Source: Colwellia ponticola (GTDB lineage Bacteria; Pseudomonadota; Gammaproteobacteria; Enterobacterales; Alteromonadaceae). Taken from it: a stretch of DNA of 64,000 bases. The notes under the pieces are model-generated. The model was given only the letters and a program-made list of their open reading frames with translations, searched no databases and had not been told where the DNA came from. Each line of letters opens with the position of its first letter. Within the stretch, counting starts at the first letter, position 1. Made by a program: the position numbers and the translations under genes. The stretch covers positions 434,001 to 498,000 of the forward strand of contig NZ_SZVP01000001.1 in the NCBI RefSeq assembly GCF_005885605.1, in the 5' to 3' direction. Shown here one piece after another: positions 1-10,912 of the stretch.

Positions 1-906
1 GTTAAGGCCAAAGACATTCGCCGCTTTAGGTACTAATGATGTTTCTGTCATACCTGGTACGGTATTTACCTCTAATATTTGCCATTGACCTGCGCTATTA
101 CGCATAATATCAACTCGTCCCCAGCCTTTAGCGCCTGTTGCATTAAACGCCTTAACCGCTAAGGCTTTTACTTCATTTTCATCGTCGTCACTTAAACCAC
201 ATGGGCAATGATACTGAGTGCTGTTTGATTGATACTTTGCTTCGTAGTCATAAAACTCACGTGGCGTTTGCATATGAATCACCGGTAAGGCTTTATCACC
301 TAAAATGGCAACAGTATATTCAGGCCCATCAATCCAAGCTTCAAGTAATACTTGATCATCAAAGCCAAATGCTTCAATTAACGCGTTATGTAATTGTTCA
401 ACGCTTTTTGCTTGCGCCATACCAATACTTGAGCCTTCATTGGCGGGTTTTACCATGACTCGACCACCTAAGTCAGCCAAAATATCAGCTAGTGATAGTT
501 GTTCAAAATCAACTTTATTGACAACAAAAAAAGCTGCCGTTGGTAAGTCACAGGCTTTAAATACCTGCTTACTACGTACCTTATCCATAGACAACGAAGA
601 GCCTAAGACATTTGATCCCGTATAAGGGATATTTGAGTATTCAAGCGCCCCTTGTAAACAGCCATCTTCTCCACCTCGACCATGTAACGCAATAAATACC
701 CGGTCTATATTACTATTTAACAGCTCTGCTAATGGCATGGCTTTGGTGTCAATTAACACCACATTAAAGCCTGCGGCTTGCAACCCCTTAGCAACCGCTT
801 GTCCTGATTTAAGTGACACGTCACGCTCTGCTGAATGTCCACCATAAAGCACAGCAATTTTTTCTTGTTTTAATTTTTTTAAAGCATTAGTTTGTGTGTT
901 AGTCAT
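1..906 (-). CDS. ddl: D-alanine--D-alanine ligase, C-terminus cut by window edge
   Basis: ATP-dependent ligase that joins two D-Ala molecules to give the D-Ala-D-Ala dipeptide used by MurF; cytoplasmic. Reading the minus strand from the ATG at 906 gives an uninterrupted 302-codon frame to the window edge, starting [20 protein letters not shown] and containing the ATP-grasp family stretches [26 protein letters not shown] and PANEGSSIG. The last visible residues ([14 protein letters not shown]) match the substrate-binding region near the C-terminus of Ddl, so only a short tail is missing. The start ATG overlaps the murC TGA stop (ATGA), so translation is probably coupled. It sits between murC and the expected ftsQ, the usual place of ddlB in gammaproteobacteria. 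Confidence 0.95.
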   Translation of the reverse strand, partial: MTNTQTNALKKLKQEKIAVLYGGHSAERDVSLKSGQAVAKGLQAAGFNVVLIDTKAMPLAELLNSNIDRVFIALHGRGGEDGCLQGALEYSNIPYTGSNVLGSSLSMDKVRSKQVFKACDLPTAAFFVVNKVDFEQLSLADILADLGGRVMVKPANEGSSIGMAQAKSVEQLHNALIEAFGFDDQVLLEAWIDGPEYTVAILGDKALPVIHMQTPREFYDYEAKYQSNSTQYHCPCGLSDDDENEVKALAVKAFNATGAKGWGRVDIMRNSAGQWQILEVNTVPGMTETSLVPKAANVFGLN

Positions 907-2483
907 GACTTAGCACCTTGGGTTAAAGCGTCAGTAGCAGGTTGAACTATTTTGTTTGTCGCTGTTTCTGCTGGCGGCTTACTTTGCAATAAACTGTGCT
1001 CAGCTAAGTTACGCGCGACCATACCAATGCTGCCCGCGCCTTGGGTAATAACCATGTCATTGTCTTGTAATTGCGTTGCTAATAATTGTGCTAATTTATC
1101 AACGTCTCCGACATAAATAGGTTCTATTTGACCACGTTGACGAATTGATCGAGCTAAGCTTTTACTGTCTGCTGAGGCAATAGGCGCTTCACCTGCTGCA
1201 TAAACATCCAGTAAAAATAAACAATCTACTTCTGAAAGTACTTCAACAAAATCTTCATATAAATCACGTGTTCGAGAATAACGATGTGGTTGAAAAACCA
1301 TCACCAGACGTTTATCTGGCCAGCCTTGACGCATGGCTAAAATAGTTGCTTTGACTTCACTTGGATGATGACCGTAATCGTCAACTAGCACCATATTACC
1401 CGCGTCGGTTGTTAACGATGCGAGTTGTTCAAAACGTCGACCAATGCCTTCAAATTCAATGAGAGCCTGACAAATGGCTTCATCTTCTACCCCTTCGTCT
1501 TTAGCCACGGCTACCCCTGCTAACGCATTGAGTACATTATGCTGCCCAGGTAAATTAACACTCATATCAAGAGGTGCTTGCCCAGCAACTTCAACGGTAA
1601 AATGACTAACACCACCTTTTTGTTGATAATTAGTTGCTCTTACATCTGCGTCTTTTGAAAAACCATAAGTGATCACTTGACGACTAATACGAGGCAATAA
1701 TTCACGTACGACGGGGTTATCAATACAGACAACCGCTAAACCATAAAAAGGTAAATTGTGTAAGAAGTCGATATAAGTATCTTTCAGCTTTTCAAAGTCA
1801 CCTTGATAGGTTTCCATGTGATCTTCATCGATATTGGTAATAACCGACACCATAGGTTGTAGATGCAAAAATGATGCATCACTTTCATCGGCTTCAGCGA
1901 CTAAATAACGGCTACTACCTAGTCTTGCATTGGTACCGGCACTGTTGAGTAAGCCACCAATAACAAAGGTTGGATCTAATTGTCCTTGCGCAAAAATACT
2001 GGCAATTAAACTGGTGGTGGTGGTTTTACCATGCGTACCTGCAATCGCAATACCATGGCGAAAACGCATTAACTCTGCCAACATTTCTGCTCGTCTCACC
2101 ACGGGGATACGTAATTTTTTTGCTTCGAGCAGCTCAGGATTATCATGTGTAATTGCGGTAGAGACCACAATGACACTGGCCTTAGCCACGTTATCTTTAT
2201 GATGGCCAATGACAATACTTGCTCCTAACGCGGTTAAACGTTTAACCACCTGGTTTTCACCAATATCAGAGCCTGATATTTGATAGCCCTCATTAAGCAA
2301 TACCTCGGCAATCCCCCCCATACCAGCGCCACCTATACCAACAAAGTGAATACGCTTTACCCGGCGCATTTCAGGCACCCGCGTAGCGCTTGAGTTAATC
2401 CCTTTTCTTGAGCCTGTACTTGGCTCTATGCTTACGTCAATGTTATTTTTTGAGCTATTAGTTAAGTTAACTTGCTTAATCAT
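903..2483 (-). CDS. murC: UDP-N-acetylmuramate--L-alanine ligase
   Basis: Adds L-Ala to UDP-MurNAc, the first amino-acid step of the peptidoglycan stem peptide; cytoplasmic, ATP-dependent. 526 residues. The stretch [20 protein letters not shown] (about 40-59) is the Rossmann-like UDP-binding region of MurC, and [11 protein letters not shown] (about 148-158) is the Mur-ligase P-loop. [15 protein letters not shown] and the [12 protein letters not shown] segment are also typical. The protein is longer than E. coli MurC (491) because of about 20 extra N-terminal residues and a polar C-terminal tail of about 25. The long start is supported by an ATGA overlap with the murG stop and a purine-rich AAGAGAAG just upstream. 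Confidence 0.97.
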   Translation of the reverse strand: MIKQVNLTNSSKNNIDVSIEPSTGSRKGINSSATRVPEMRRVKRIHFVGIGGAGMGGIAEVLLNEGYQISGSDIGENQVVKRLTALGASIVIGHHKDNVAKASVIVVSTAITHDNPELLEAKKLRIPVVRRAEMLAELMRFRHGIAIAGTHGKTTTTSLIASIFAQGQLDPTFVIGGLLNSAGTNARLGSSRYLVAEADESDASFLHLQPMVSVITNIDEDHMETYQGDFEKLKDTYIDFLHNLPFYGLAVVCIDNPVVRELLPRISRQVITYGFSKDADVRATNYQQKGGVSHFTVEVAGQAPLDMSVNLPGQHNVLNALAGVAVAKDEGVEDEAICQALIEFEGIGRRFEQLASLTTDAGNMVLVDDYGHHPSEVKATILAMRQGWPDKRLVMVFQPHRYSRTRDLYEDFVEVLSEVDCLFLLDVYAAGEAPIASADSKSLARSIRQRGQIEPIYVGDVDKLAQLLATQLQDNDMVITQGAGSIGMVARNLAEHSLLQSKPPAETATNKIVQPATDALTQGAKS

Positions 2484-3679
2484 ATCTTCTCTTCATTATT
2501 GCTAAGTGCTGTGTCATTGGCTGCTAAAAGCTGTTGGCACAATGTCGCTACTTTTTTACTCGCATCATTACTCGCTGCACCAAACGAAGCGCTCGCCATA
2601 GTGGCTAAGGTATCTTCTTGGTCGAATAACTCAGTAATTAACGCGGTAACACTTGCGTGATTCAACGTCGACTGTGGCAATAATCGTGCTCCACCAAGGT
2701 TGACGAGAAAAAGTGCATTTTTTGTTTGATGATCATCTACTGCATGTGGCAAAGGTACAAAAATAGCGGGCTTTGCTGCCATAGCTAATTCTGACACGGT
2801 TAAAGCGCCAGCACGACAAATAACAAGATCGGCCCACTGATACGCCGCTGCCATATCAGTAATAAATTCAGTTACTTTGACTTTGTTCGTAACGGAACTA
2901 TGAGTAATAGGAGCATCCGTGGCAATATGGCATTGAGCATAAGCCTCACTGACCTTGTCTTTATTACCTGCACCCGTTTGATGCCAAATGTAAAAGCGTT
3001 CATCGCCACTGGCTAAACTGGCAAAACTGCTCGGCATAACGTTATTTAATACTTGTGCGCCAAGACTGCCGCCAACGACTAATATGTTTTTAGTTCTTTT
3101 ATCATTCTTCACCGACTTAGCTAACAGAGTTTGCTGAGCAATTGAGGCACGCAAAGGGTTACCTACCACTTCTGCTACAATATTACCCGCAAAGGCATTT
3201 GGAAAAGCACAACAGACTTTATTCGCAATACGAGCTAGTAATCGATTACTTAACCCCGCAGCGGCATTTTGCTCATGAACAATTAACGGTATATTACTTA
3301 ACCATGCCGCTAAACCACCAGGAGCACTGGCATATCCCCCCATGCCTAATACTACATCAGGCTGTACCTTTTTTATTACCCGCTTAGCTTGTATTAACGC
3401 TCGTACCAATTTAAAAGGCATGGTTAATATAGCTAATACTTTTTTACCACGCATACCACTGATTTTGATAAAGGAAATATCATAACCGTAATCAGGCACA
3501 ATATTAGCTTCCATACGATCTGCAGTACCTAGCCAATGAATATTCCAGCCTTGTGCTTTAAGTTCATCAGCCACCGCAATACCTGGAAATATATGACCAC
3601 CAGTACCTCCGGCCATCACTAATAATGTTGGTGGTTTATGCTGATAAGCTTGGCTGTTATCTTCTTTGCTGCTGACCAT
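2480..3679 (-). CDS. murG: MurG: UDP-GlcNAc--MurNAc-(pentapeptide)-PP-undecaprenol GlcNAc transferase
   Basis: Peripheral inner-membrane GT-B glycosyltransferase that converts lipid I to lipid II. 399 residues versus about 355 in E. coli. The glycine-rich N-terminal loop [10 protein letters not shown] lies at about 24-33, the [11 protein letters not shown] and [12 protein letters not shown] motifs follow, and the C-terminal UDP-GlcNAc site is seen in [11 protein letters not shown] and [14 protein letters not shown]. About 20 extra residues precede the first beta strand. Its ATG overlaps the ftsW stop by one base (TAATG), which supports this start and tight coupling. Final cytoplasmic-face enzyme before the MurJ flip and FtsW/FtsI polymerisation. 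Confidence 0.97.
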   Translation of the reverse strand: MVSSKEDNSQAYQHKPPTLLVMAGGTGGHIFPGIAVADELKAQGWNIHWLGTADRMEANIVPDYGYDISFIKISGMRGKKVLAILTMPFKLVRALIQAKRVIKKVQPDVVLGMGGYASAPGGLAAWLSNIPLIVHEQNAAAGLSNRLLARIANKVCCAFPNAFAGNIVAEVVGNPLRASIAQQTLLAKSVKNDKRTKNILVVGGSLGAQVLNNVMPSSFASLASGDERFYIWHQTGAGNKDKVSEAYAQCHIATDAPITHSSVTNKVKVTEFITDMAAAYQWADLVICRAGALTVSELAMAAKPAIFVPLPHAVDDHQTKNALFLVNLGGARLLPQSTLNHASVTALITELFDQEDTLATMASASFGAASNDASKKVATLCQQLLAANDTALSNNEEKI

Positions 3680-5076
3680 TATTTATTATCACTTTCGTTG
3701 GTACTTTCAATACTACTGCTTTTAACAACTGCGTTCTTTGTTCTTTTGGAACTAGTCGCTTGAATACTTTGCAGGCGAATTTCATGATCAATACGTATTA
3801 ACAAGACTAACGCTAACGTCATTACTATCATTGAACTACCACCATAGCTAATCAGTGGCATCGTTAATCCTTTAGTAGGCACAATACCCGCACTGGCCCC
3901 AATGTTAACAGCCGCTTGAAAACACATCCAGATACCAATAGCGTAGGCTAAAAAGCCTTCAAAATACTTTTCTTTGGCTAAGGCATAACGCCCGAGAATA
4001 AGCGCTTTATAAACTAGGGTCATACTAAGTAGTAACACCACACTAATGCCAACAAAGCCAAATTCTTCGGCAAGAACCGCCATAACAAAATCGGTGTGAG
4101 CTTCTGGCAAGTACTCTAGTTTTTGTATGCTGTTACCTAAGCCTTGTCCTAAAAACTCACCACGACCGTAAGCCATTAATGATTGAGTCAGCTGATAGCC
4201 ACTGCCAAAGGGATCTTGCCACGGATCTAAAAAACTGGTTACTCGTCGCCAACGATAAGGTTCAAAATACGCCAGTAGCCCTAACGATGTTGCCCCAACT
4301 AACGCGACGCAAATAAATTGCCATAACTTAGCACCCGCTAAAAACAACAAACCAAATGTGGTAACAAACATGACTATCACAGTCCCTAAATCTGGCTGTA
4401 ATAATAACAAGATGGCCATAACACCAAAGACAATTAATGGTTTGATAAAGCCTCTTATATTTTCCATAACTTGCTCTCGGCGTCGAACGAGGTAAGCAGA
4501 TAAATAACAAAAAAAGAATAATTTCGCCGGCTCTGCAGCTTGTAGTGTAATAGGGCCAAATGAAATCCAGCGAGTTGAGCCGTTTACCGACCGCCCTATT
4601 AGCAATACCGTAATCAGTAAAACAATGGCAAACCCTAATAAGTAACTACTATTCTTATGCCACCACGCCATAGGCACTTGTAAGGCAACCCCGGCAATAG
4701 CAAGGCTTAAACCGATATAAATCCCGTGGCGAATAACAAAGTGAAATGGATTATTAAATAAACGTTCAGCCACAGGTATAGAAGAAGAGGCCACCATAAC
4801 TAAGCCAAGCATATACATGGTTAAACCAAGTACCACAAAGCTTCTATCAAAAACGCTTGCCCCGTATTGATTTGAGCGAGCCATTAAGCGATTAATCCAC
4901 TCTGGCAAAGGCGGTATAGTTACTTGTGTTAAAGTTTTAGCGATTGCCTGTGTTGTCTCTAATGTTGCCGTTCTTGCTAAGGTCATCGTTTTTGCTAAAG
5001 ACATATCTTTTGTGAAGGTGCTACTTTTATCTAAGCTGCTATTTTTTTCTAAGGTGCTACTTTTATCTAACGACAT
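3679..5076 (-). CDS. ftsW: FtsW, SEDS-family septal peptidoglycan glycosyltransferase
   Basis: Multi-pass inner-membrane enzyme that polymerises lipid II at the septum together with FtsI. 465 residues, clearly longer than the usual 380-415. The SEDS core begins near residue 75 and holds about ten hydrophobic segments. Family motifs include QPDLGT, LPEAHTDFVMAVLAEEFG and MPLISYGGSS. The extra length is a cytoplasmic tail of about 60 residues built from a repeating six-residue pattern ([S/T]-[L/F]-x-[K/R]-[S/T]-x). The start has a strong AGGAG five bases upstream of the ATG and overlaps murD by 10 nt, so the tail appears to be translated. A start at Met25 would shorten the tail but lacks that signal. 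Confidence 0.95.
   Translation of the reverse strand: MSLDKSSTLEKNSSLDKSSTFTKDMSLAKTMTLARTATLETTQAIAKTLTQVTIPPLPEWINRLMARSNQYGASVFDRSFVVLGLTMYMLGLVMVASSSIPVAERLFNNPFHFVIRHGIYIGLSLAIAGVALQVPMAWWHKNSSYLLGFAIVLLITVLLIGRSVNGSTRWISFGPITLQAAEPAKLFFFCYLSAYLVRRREQVMENIRGFIKPLIVFGVMAILLLLQPDLGTVIVMFVTTFGLLFLAGAKLWQFICVALVGATSLGLLAYFEPYRWRRVTSFLDPWQDPFGSGYQLTQSLMAYGRGEFLGQGLGNSIQKLEYLPEAHTDFVMAVLAEEFGFVGISVVLLLSMTLVYKALILGRYALAKEKYFEGFLAYAIGIWMCFQAAVNIGASAGIVPTKGLTMPLISYGGSSMIVMTLALVLLIRIDHEIRLQSIQATSSKRTKNAVVKSSSIESTNESDNK
5015..5070. repeat. Two perfect 20-bp direct repeats, 36 bp apart, inside ftsW
   Basis: AAGGTGCTACTTTTATCTAA (plus strand) is found at 5015-5034 and again at 5051-5070. The 36-bp period equals 12 codons, so the repeat keeps frame and encodes the duplicated SLDKSST segments of the FtsW N-terminal tail. 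It looks like a recent in-frame duplication within an older 18-bp (six-residue) repeat. Confidence 0.9.
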
Positions 5077-6512
5077 GACAGCTCCTTAGTATTAATGACA
5101 GCATTACTGGTAACAGCGGCAATAAACTCTTCACCGCGCACCATATAGTTTTTAAACATATCAATGCTCGCACAAGCTGGTGAAAGTAATACCATATCTC
5201 CTGGTTGAGCTATGGCTTTAGCCTGAGCTACTGCAGCAACTAAACTATCAACTTCAATAGCATTACTGACTAAATTAGCGAGTTGAGCACCATCTTTACC
5301 TAAGGTAATTAACTGACTAACTTCATTATTTAACATGATTTTAAGGGGAGAGAAATCAGCGCCTTTACCCTCACCACCGGCAATAAGAATTAACTTTTTA
5401 TTACTATTTTTATTGTTATTTAGCGTTGGTGCTAAGCCTTTAAGCGCGGCGAGTGTCGCGCCAACATTGGTCGCTTTTGAGTCATTAATCCATTGAATTT
5501 CATCATGACTTGCCACGCGTTGACAACGATGTGCTAAACCAGTGAAACCAGCAAGACTTTCGCTCATCGCTGATAACGGCCAACCAGCACTGTAACCAAG
5601 GGCCAATGTTGCCATATAATTAAGCGCATTATGCATACCCGCTAGCGGTAATTCATCAAGTGCAATAAGTGCTTGCTCACCAAACATTAACGTTTGTTTA
5701 TTACCAATAACAGCTAAGCCAAAATGCCCTGGCGCAGGAGTAGTTAAACCAAAAGAAATAACCTTTTGTCCTGCAACCAAGGTGTTAGTGGCTTTATCTT
5801 CTCGGCTAATTACCGCGATGTTCGCTTGAGGATAAATACCTTGTTTAATCGCTTGGTAATTAGCTAAGGTTTTATGCCTATCGAGATGATCATCACTCAA
5901 ATTAAGCACACTGGCAGCAATAGCTTGCATGCTAGTTAATGTTTCGAGTTGAAAACTAGAAAGCTCAACAATAACAAGTTCAGGAGTAAGATTTGCTTGG
6001 CTAATACTCGTATTATTTTGCGCGAGTAAATCAAGAATTGGCTCACCAATATTGCCTGCTAATGCGGCATTAACGCCAAGAGCATCAGCTAAATAAGCGA
6101 GCATTGACACCACTGTCGACTTACCATTTGAACCCGTAACCGCCAACATTTTCATTGGCTTAGGGCTACTATTGTTGACTAAACAAAATAGCTCTATGTC
6201 ACCTATCACGAGACAGCTTTGTGATATAACAGTCGCCAGACCTTCAGCCGCTAAATCGATACCTGGGCTAGCAATAATAATATCAGCACGAGCAATTAAG
6301 TCTTGTTGCCATTGACCAAAAACAAAGACAGCATTGGAATAATCCTTCTGATACTGTTGTTGCTCAGCAGCACTTGTAAACGGCATAGCACGTGAATCAT
6401 TAACAGCTAATGACAAACCTTGCCCATGCAAAAATCGCACGCATGACAACCCCGTCATCCCTGCTCCTAGCACGACAATATTTTTATCTGTAAACGCTGT
6501 TAACCCTGTCAT
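5067..6512 (-). CDS. murD: UDP-N-acetylmuramoyl-L-alanine--D-glutamate ligase
   Basis: Adds D-Glu to UDP-MurNAc-L-Ala in the cytoplasm using ATP. 481 residues from the ATG at 6512. A GTG directly in front (6515) is an equally possible start, with an AGGTGAG-like sequence 9 or 12 nt upstream. Visible motifs: N-terminal nucleotide-fold loop VVLGAGMTGLS, Mur-ligase P-loop AVTGSNGKSTVVSM, HRCQRVASHDEIQWINDSKATN and the late AGGEGKGADF. Slightly longer than E. coli MurD (438). Separated from mraY by about 58 nt, the largest gap among the ligase genes, and overlapping ftsW by 10 nt. Confidence 0.96.
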   Translation of the reverse strand: MTGLTAFTDKNIVVLGAGMTGLSCVRFLHGQGLSLAVNDSRAMPFTSAAEQQQYQKDYSNAVFVFGQWQQDLIARADIIIASPGIDLAAEGLATVISQSCLVIGDIELFCLVNNSSPKPMKMLAVTGSNGKSTVVSMLAYLADALGVNAALAGNIGEPILDLLAQNNTSISQANLTPELVIVELSSFQLETLTSMQAIAASVLNLSDDHLDRHKTLANYQAIKQGIYPQANIAVISREDKATNTLVAGQKVISFGLTTPAPGHFGLAVIGNKQTLMFGEQALIALDELPLAGMHNALNYMATLALGYSAGWPLSAMSESLAGFTGLAHRCQRVASHDEIQWINDSKATNVGATLAALKGLAPTLNNNKNSNKKLILIAGGEGKGADFSPLKIMLNNEVSQLITLGKDGAQLANLVSNAIEVDSLVAAVAQAKAIAQPGDMVLLSPACASIDMFKNYMVRGEEFIAAVTSNAVINTKELSCR

Positions 6513-6570
6513 CACTTCTTTATACTCACCTGTTTGTTAATTTTTTAGCTAATATTTTTATCTACTTTGC

Positions 6571-7653
6571 TTAACGTAACTTTAAGGTCGCTAAACCGAT
6601 CAGTACTAACACGATTGAAATAATCCAGAAGCGGACAATAACCCGCGGTTCTGGCCAGCCTTTTAATTCGTAATGATGATGAATAGGCGCCATACGGAAG
6701 ATACGTTGGCCACGCATTTTATAAGAACCCACCTGTAAAATAACCGACACAGTTTCCATCACAAAAACGCCACCCATAATAAACAACACTAATTCTTGGC
6801 GCACAAGTATCGCAATAACGCCTAACGCCGCCCCTAGGGCCAGCGAGCCAACATCACCCATAAAGACTTGCGCTGGGTAAGTGTTAAACCATAAAAAGCC
6901 CAAGCCCGCGCCAACAATGGCAGTACAGACCACCACTAACTCACTGGTTAAAGCAATATGAGGAATATTCAAATAGCTAGAAAAGTTAACGTTGCCAGTA
7001 ACATAAGCGAATAAAGCAAAAGCACCTGCCACCATAATCGTTGGCACAATCGCTAAACCATCAAGACCATCCGTTAAGTTAACCGCATTTGAGGTACCAA
7101 CAATCACGAAATAACTCATCACCACATAAAATATGCCTATTTGCGGTAATAGCTCTTTCATAAAAGGGATTAATAAAGACGTTTCATTAGGACCTTGAGC
7201 AATAAAGTATAAAAATAATGCCGTACTTAACCCGATAACGGTTTGCCAAAAATACTTCCAACGGGCAATAAGCCCATTGGCATCTTTGCGCACGACCTTA
7301 CGATAATCATCAACAAAACCAATAATGCCAAAACTGACAATAACGAATAACACTACCCAAACATAAATATTACTTAAATTAGCCCACAGTAAAACACTGA
7401 CCACGATAGAGGCGAGTATTAACAACCCCCCCATAGTTGGCGTACCAGATTTTGATAAATGGCTTTGAGGACCGTCGTCTCTTACTGTTTGACCAATTTG
7501 CATTTTTTGTAAATAACGGATCAATTTCGGGCCAAAATATAACGAAATAAACAACGCTGTTAACGTGCTAATAATGGCGCGAAATGTTAAGTAAGAAAAA
7601 ACATTAAACGCTGAATAATATTGAGTTAAATACTCACCTAACCACAATAACAT
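6571..7653 (-). CDS. mraY: Phospho-N-acetylmuramoyl-pentapeptide-transferase
   Basis: Integral membrane enzyme that transfers phospho-MurNAc-pentapeptide from UDP to undecaprenyl phosphate, making lipid I. 360 residues, identical to the E. coli length. Recognisable family motifs: [41 protein letters not shown] and the [14 protein letters not shown] stretch near the C-terminus. About ten hydrophobic segments. The ATG shares one base with the murF stop (TAATG). No anomalies seen. Confidence 0.98.
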   Translation of the reverse strand: MLLWLGEYLTQYYSAFNVFSYLTFRAIISTLTALFISLYFGPKLIRYLQKMQIGQTVRDDGPQSHLSKSGTPTMGGLLILASIVVSVLLWANLSNIYVWVVLFVIVSFGIIGFVDDYRKVVRKDANGLIARWKYFWQTVIGLSTALFLYFIAQGPNETSLLIPFMKELLPQIGIFYVVMSYFVIVGTSNAVNLTDGLDGLAIVPTIMVAGAFALFAYVTGNVNFSSYLNIPHIALTSELVVVCTAIVGAGLGFLWFNTYPAQVFMGDVGSLALGAALGVIAILVRQELVLFIMGGVFVMETVSVILQVGSYKMRGQRIFRMAPIHHHYELKGWPEPRVIVRFWIISIVLVLIGLATLKLR

Positions 7654-9236
7654 TAAACGGTACCTTCTTTACGTGCTTGCGCGCTGATTTGACTGTTATT
7701 AACCTGCTCTTCATTAACTTTATTAGTTTTATTTACATTAATAGCCGTTTGACTCACTTGATTTTGTCCTTGTTGGGTATTTATTTGTTTGACCCATTGA
7801 ATGATTGCTAACACAACATGCTCCATATGGGCACTGCGTGATCCTTTTACCAAAATAGCAATATCTTGCTGACTAGCACAGAAGTGTTGCTTAAGTAGCT
7901 TAAATAAATGAGTCATTAAATCAGGGTTTTGCTTAAAGTGCTGACTTTGTTCATTATTGGGGTTGTCTTTAATAAAAGCATCACTAGCACTTTGACTTAA
8001 TACACCCAATGACAATAACGTATTTACTTGTAACTGCTTAGCAAACTCACCTACCTCTTGATGGTAACTACGCGCTTCACTGCCTAGCTCCCCCATATCA
8101 CCTAAAATAAACAGTTTTTTACCAGAATAATTTGCCAATAACTGCGTCGCGGCTTTAGCTGATTCAAGGTTGGCGTTGTAACTATCATCAATAAGTTTGA
8201 TGCGACAGCCGCTTTGTAACTCGGTTAATTGATATAAATTAAGCCGACCTTTTACTGGCTGCATTTGGGCTAAACCTAGCTTAATATCTTTAAGGCTGGC
8301 ACCAAATTCTAGCGCAATACAAGCAGCGGCAACCGCATTAGCAACATTGTGTCTACCTGGTATTGTTAGGGTTATATCGCAATGCCCTTGAGCGCTTTGC
8401 AAGGTAAAACTGGCGCAGCCATTGTCGTCTAACGTAACATTTTCGCTATAGCAATCAGCCGTACTAGCGCAAGAAAAGGTACGTACTTTTTTATCCGTCA
8501 AGCGCCATTGCCACTTATCTGTATGCAATGTGTCTTGGTTGTATATAGCAACACCTTGCTCACCAAGGGCTGAAAATATTTCCCCTTTAGCACGCGCGAC
8601 GCCACATAAATCGCCAAAGCCTTCTAAGTGCGCTGCAGCAATATTATTAATAATGGCCACATCGGGCTTAGCCAGTGCGGTGGTATAGGCTATTTCCCCC
8701 AAGTGATTAGCGCCCATTTCAATAACGGCAAAATCATGACTACTGTCTAAGCGCAGCAAAGTAAGAGGAACGCCAATATCATTATTAAAGTTACCGTTAG
8801 TTGCGAGTACTTTGCCTAAACGAGATAAAATAGCGGCAACCATTTCTTTAACGGTAGTTTTACCACTACTGCCGGTAATACCAACGGTTTTAGGCGCAAG
8901 TTCCTTTTTCACAAAGGCGGCAATATGACCAAGAGCAATACGGGTATCACTGACTATTAATTGTGCAGTGCCGGTTATATCATGTAGTTGATGATCTACA
9001 ATCAGTAATTGACAACCTTGCTCAATCACTTGCTGTGCAAAGCGATGACCATCAAAGTTAGCCCCTTTAAGTGCAAGAAAGGCGGTGACTTTATCGGTAT
9101 TTACAGTAATAGCACGGCTATCGATAACGAGATCATTGATAGTTAAGGCATCAAGACAAGTTGCGCTGTCATCCCCGACAGTAATAAGCTCACCGCCGGT
9201 AATTTTAGCTAACTTAGCGAATGAAAGAGTGATCAT
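7653..9236 (-). CDS. murF: UDP-N-acetylmuramoyl-tripeptide--D-alanyl-D-alanine ligase
   Basis: Adds the D-Ala-D-Ala made by Ddl to UDP-MurNAc-tripeptide; cytoplasmic. 527 residues versus 452 in E. coli. Mur-ligase P-loop [15 protein letters not shown] is near residue 120, followed by [27 protein letters not shown] and the [12 protein letters not shown] and ILGDMGELG segments. The extra length is mostly a C-terminal tail of about 45 residues, low in complexity and rich in Q, N, T, V and K, beyond the end of the family domain. ATGA overlap with the murE stop supports the start. Confidence 0.96.
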   Translation of the reverse strand: MITLSFAKLAKITGGELITVGDDSATCLDALTINDLVIDSRAITVNTDKVTAFLALKGANFDGHRFAQQVIEQGCQLLIVDHQLHDITGTAQLIVSDTRIALGHIAAFVKKELAPKTVGITGSSGKTTVKEMVAAILSRLGKVLATNGNFNNDIGVPLTLLRLDSSHDFAVIEMGANHLGEIAYTTALAKPDVAIINNIAAAHLEGFGDLCGVARAKGEIFSALGEQGVAIYNQDTLHTDKWQWRLTDKKVRTFSCASTADCYSENVTLDDNGCASFTLQSAQGHCDITLTIPGRHNVANAVAAACIALEFGASLKDIKLGLAQMQPVKGRLNLYQLTELQSGCRIKLIDDSYNANLESAKAATQLLANYSGKKLFILGDMGELGSEARSYHQEVGEFAKQLQVNTLLSLGVLSQSASDAFIKDNPNNEQSQHFKQNPDLMTHLFKLLKQHFCASQQDIAILVKGSRSAHMEHVVLAIIQWVKQINTQQGQNQVSQTAINVNKTNKVNEEQVNNSQISAQARKEGTV

Positions 9237-10912
9237 AAAATGACCTCGTTAGGTAGTGTTATTTTTGACGCTAGATTAACGTGTCTTTGATAAAAATCCT
9301 GTACGACTAAACGCTCGTTATAAGCCAATTTTTGTGTGCCAATAACAACACCATTATCATGCTTTGCCACAATAACGTAATCCTCATGACCTTTGCCTGC
9401 CAACAAGACAATATCGCCAACGTTGGCTTTAGCTAAGGTAGTTAACACCGCTTGCTTTCTATCTAACGTTACCGTAATTTTTTCCGCATCAGGGTGAGTA
9501 AAACCAGCGACAATATCTTGTGCGATTAATTGAGCATTTTCAGTGCGTGGATTGTCGTTAGTTACCACCAAAAAATCAGCATGCTTTTCCGCTGCTTGCG
9601 CCATTAAAGGTCTTTTACCTTTATCTCTATCGCCGCCACAGCCAAAAACAACATAAAGCTCACCTGAACAATGTTGACGACAAGCTTGCAGTGCTTTTTC
9701 TAGTGCATCTGGCGTATGGGCATAATCAACCACAGCAGTAGCTAAACCTTTAGCATTAGTTGCTTCCATTCGACCAGCAATAGCACTTACCTGACCAACC
9801 AAATTGGCAATATCACTCAATGGAACGCCTTGAATAAGCAATACACTGATAGCCGCAAGTAAATTATCAATATTAAAATCACCCAATAATGGGCTAATGA
9901 TATCAACTTCACCTAAATGACTTACCAAGGTAAAAGAAACACCATGACTATGACGGACAATAGCCTTAGCGGTAACAAAATAACGACATGATTGAATAGT
10001 TTCTTCGCGACCATATACCCAAAGTGTTTGTTGCACCGGCCAGTTTTCTAGCCACTTCTTTGCTTGTACATCATCAAAATTTACCACGGCAACTTGGTTA
10101 TTAGCAGCGGTAAAAATTTGTTTTTTAGCAACACCATAACTTGCCATTGAACCGTGATAATCAAGATGATCGCGGCTTAAGTTAGTGAATAAGGCAATAT
10201 CAAATAAATCCGCTTGCACACGTTTTTGTGATAGCGCATGCGATGATACTTCCATTGCCACACAACTAAACTTGCCATCAACAGCATGCTCATCATTAAA
10301 ACGATGCAATAATTGATGTAATTCACACGCTCCTGGAGTCGTGTTTTCAATGGGCTGTAAGCTATCAAGACCACCAGCACCATTGGTACCAATAACTGCA
10401 CAGGGGTTATTATAGGCCGTTAACATTTGTGCTAATAATTGGCTGGTGGTGGTTTTGCCGTTGGTGCCGGTAATCCCTACTATCGTCATATTATTTTGCG
10501 GCGCTTGATAATAACTTTTGGCTAGCGTAAATAGCTGTTGGTTAAGTTGATAAAACTTAACCATAATGATCGCGGCAGCTATAGCTTCGCTTTGTTGACT
10601 CGCTTGCACATTGGGTAACATAACCACATCACCATGCTCGCTGATACTTTCACATTCAGCAATGATGAACTTAGCACCTTGCTCGATAGCTTGATCAATG
10701 TATTGACGACCATCTTTATCATGACCAATAATGGCGCAGAAAATATCACCTTCCACTACAGCTCGACTGTCATTGTGCATATCACCGCAGTAGGCCAATA
10801 AACTAAGATTGTTACTACTATCATTGCTCGCGTCATTGCTAAATGTATTAGCCAAATTTATGCCAAAATGAGTTAAGCATTTAATAATATCTTGGGTAGT
10901 GGGTTTAGGCAT
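9233..10912 (-). CDS. murE: UDP-N-acetylmuramoyl-L-alanyl-D-glutamate--2,6-diaminopimelate ligase
   Basis: Adds meso-diaminopimelate to UDP-MurNAc-L-Ala-D-Glu. 559 residues (E. coli 495). P-loop VGITGTNGKTTTSQ is near residue 145. TTPGACELHQLL, HDYHGSM-like DHLDYHGSM and GRMEATN are typical, and the signature DNPRTEN (about 455) is the motif that selects meso-DAP over lysine, so the cell wall is DAP-type. Extra residues lie before the P-loop. The start has AGGAG seven bases upstream and overlaps the ftsI stop by 8 nt. Confidence 0.97.
   Translation of the reverse strand: MPKPTTQDIIKCLTHFGINLANTFSNDASNDSSNNLSLLAYCGDMHNDSRAVVEGDIFCAIIGHDKDGRQYIDQAIEQGAKFIIAECESISEHGDVVMLPNVQASQQSEAIAAAIIMVKFYQLNQQLFTLAKSYYQAPQNNMTIVGITGTNGKTTTSQLLAQMLTAYNNPCAVIGTNGAGGLDSLQPIENTTPGACELHQLLHRFNDEHAVDGKFSCVAMEVSSHALSQKRVQADLFDIALFTNLSRDHLDYHGSMASYGVAKKQIFTAANNQVAVVNFDDVQAKKWLENWPVQQTLWVYGREETIQSCRYFVTAKAIVRHSHGVSFTLVSHLGEVDIISPLLGDFNIDNLLAAISVLLIQGVPLSDIANLVGQVSAIAGRMEATNAKGLATAVVDYAHTPDALEKALQACRQHCSGELYVVFGCGGDRDKGKRPLMAQAAEKHADFLVVTNDNPRTENAQLIAQDIVAGFTHPDAEKITVTLDRKQAVLTTLAKANVGDIVLLAGKGHEDYVIVAKHDNGVVIGTQKLAYNERLVVQDFYQRHVNLASKITLPNEVIL

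Noticed and set aside
201-625. Plus-strand open frames inside the ddl region
   Set aside because: They lie opposite the clear ddl reading frame, have no ribosome-binding sites and no recognisable protein sequence.
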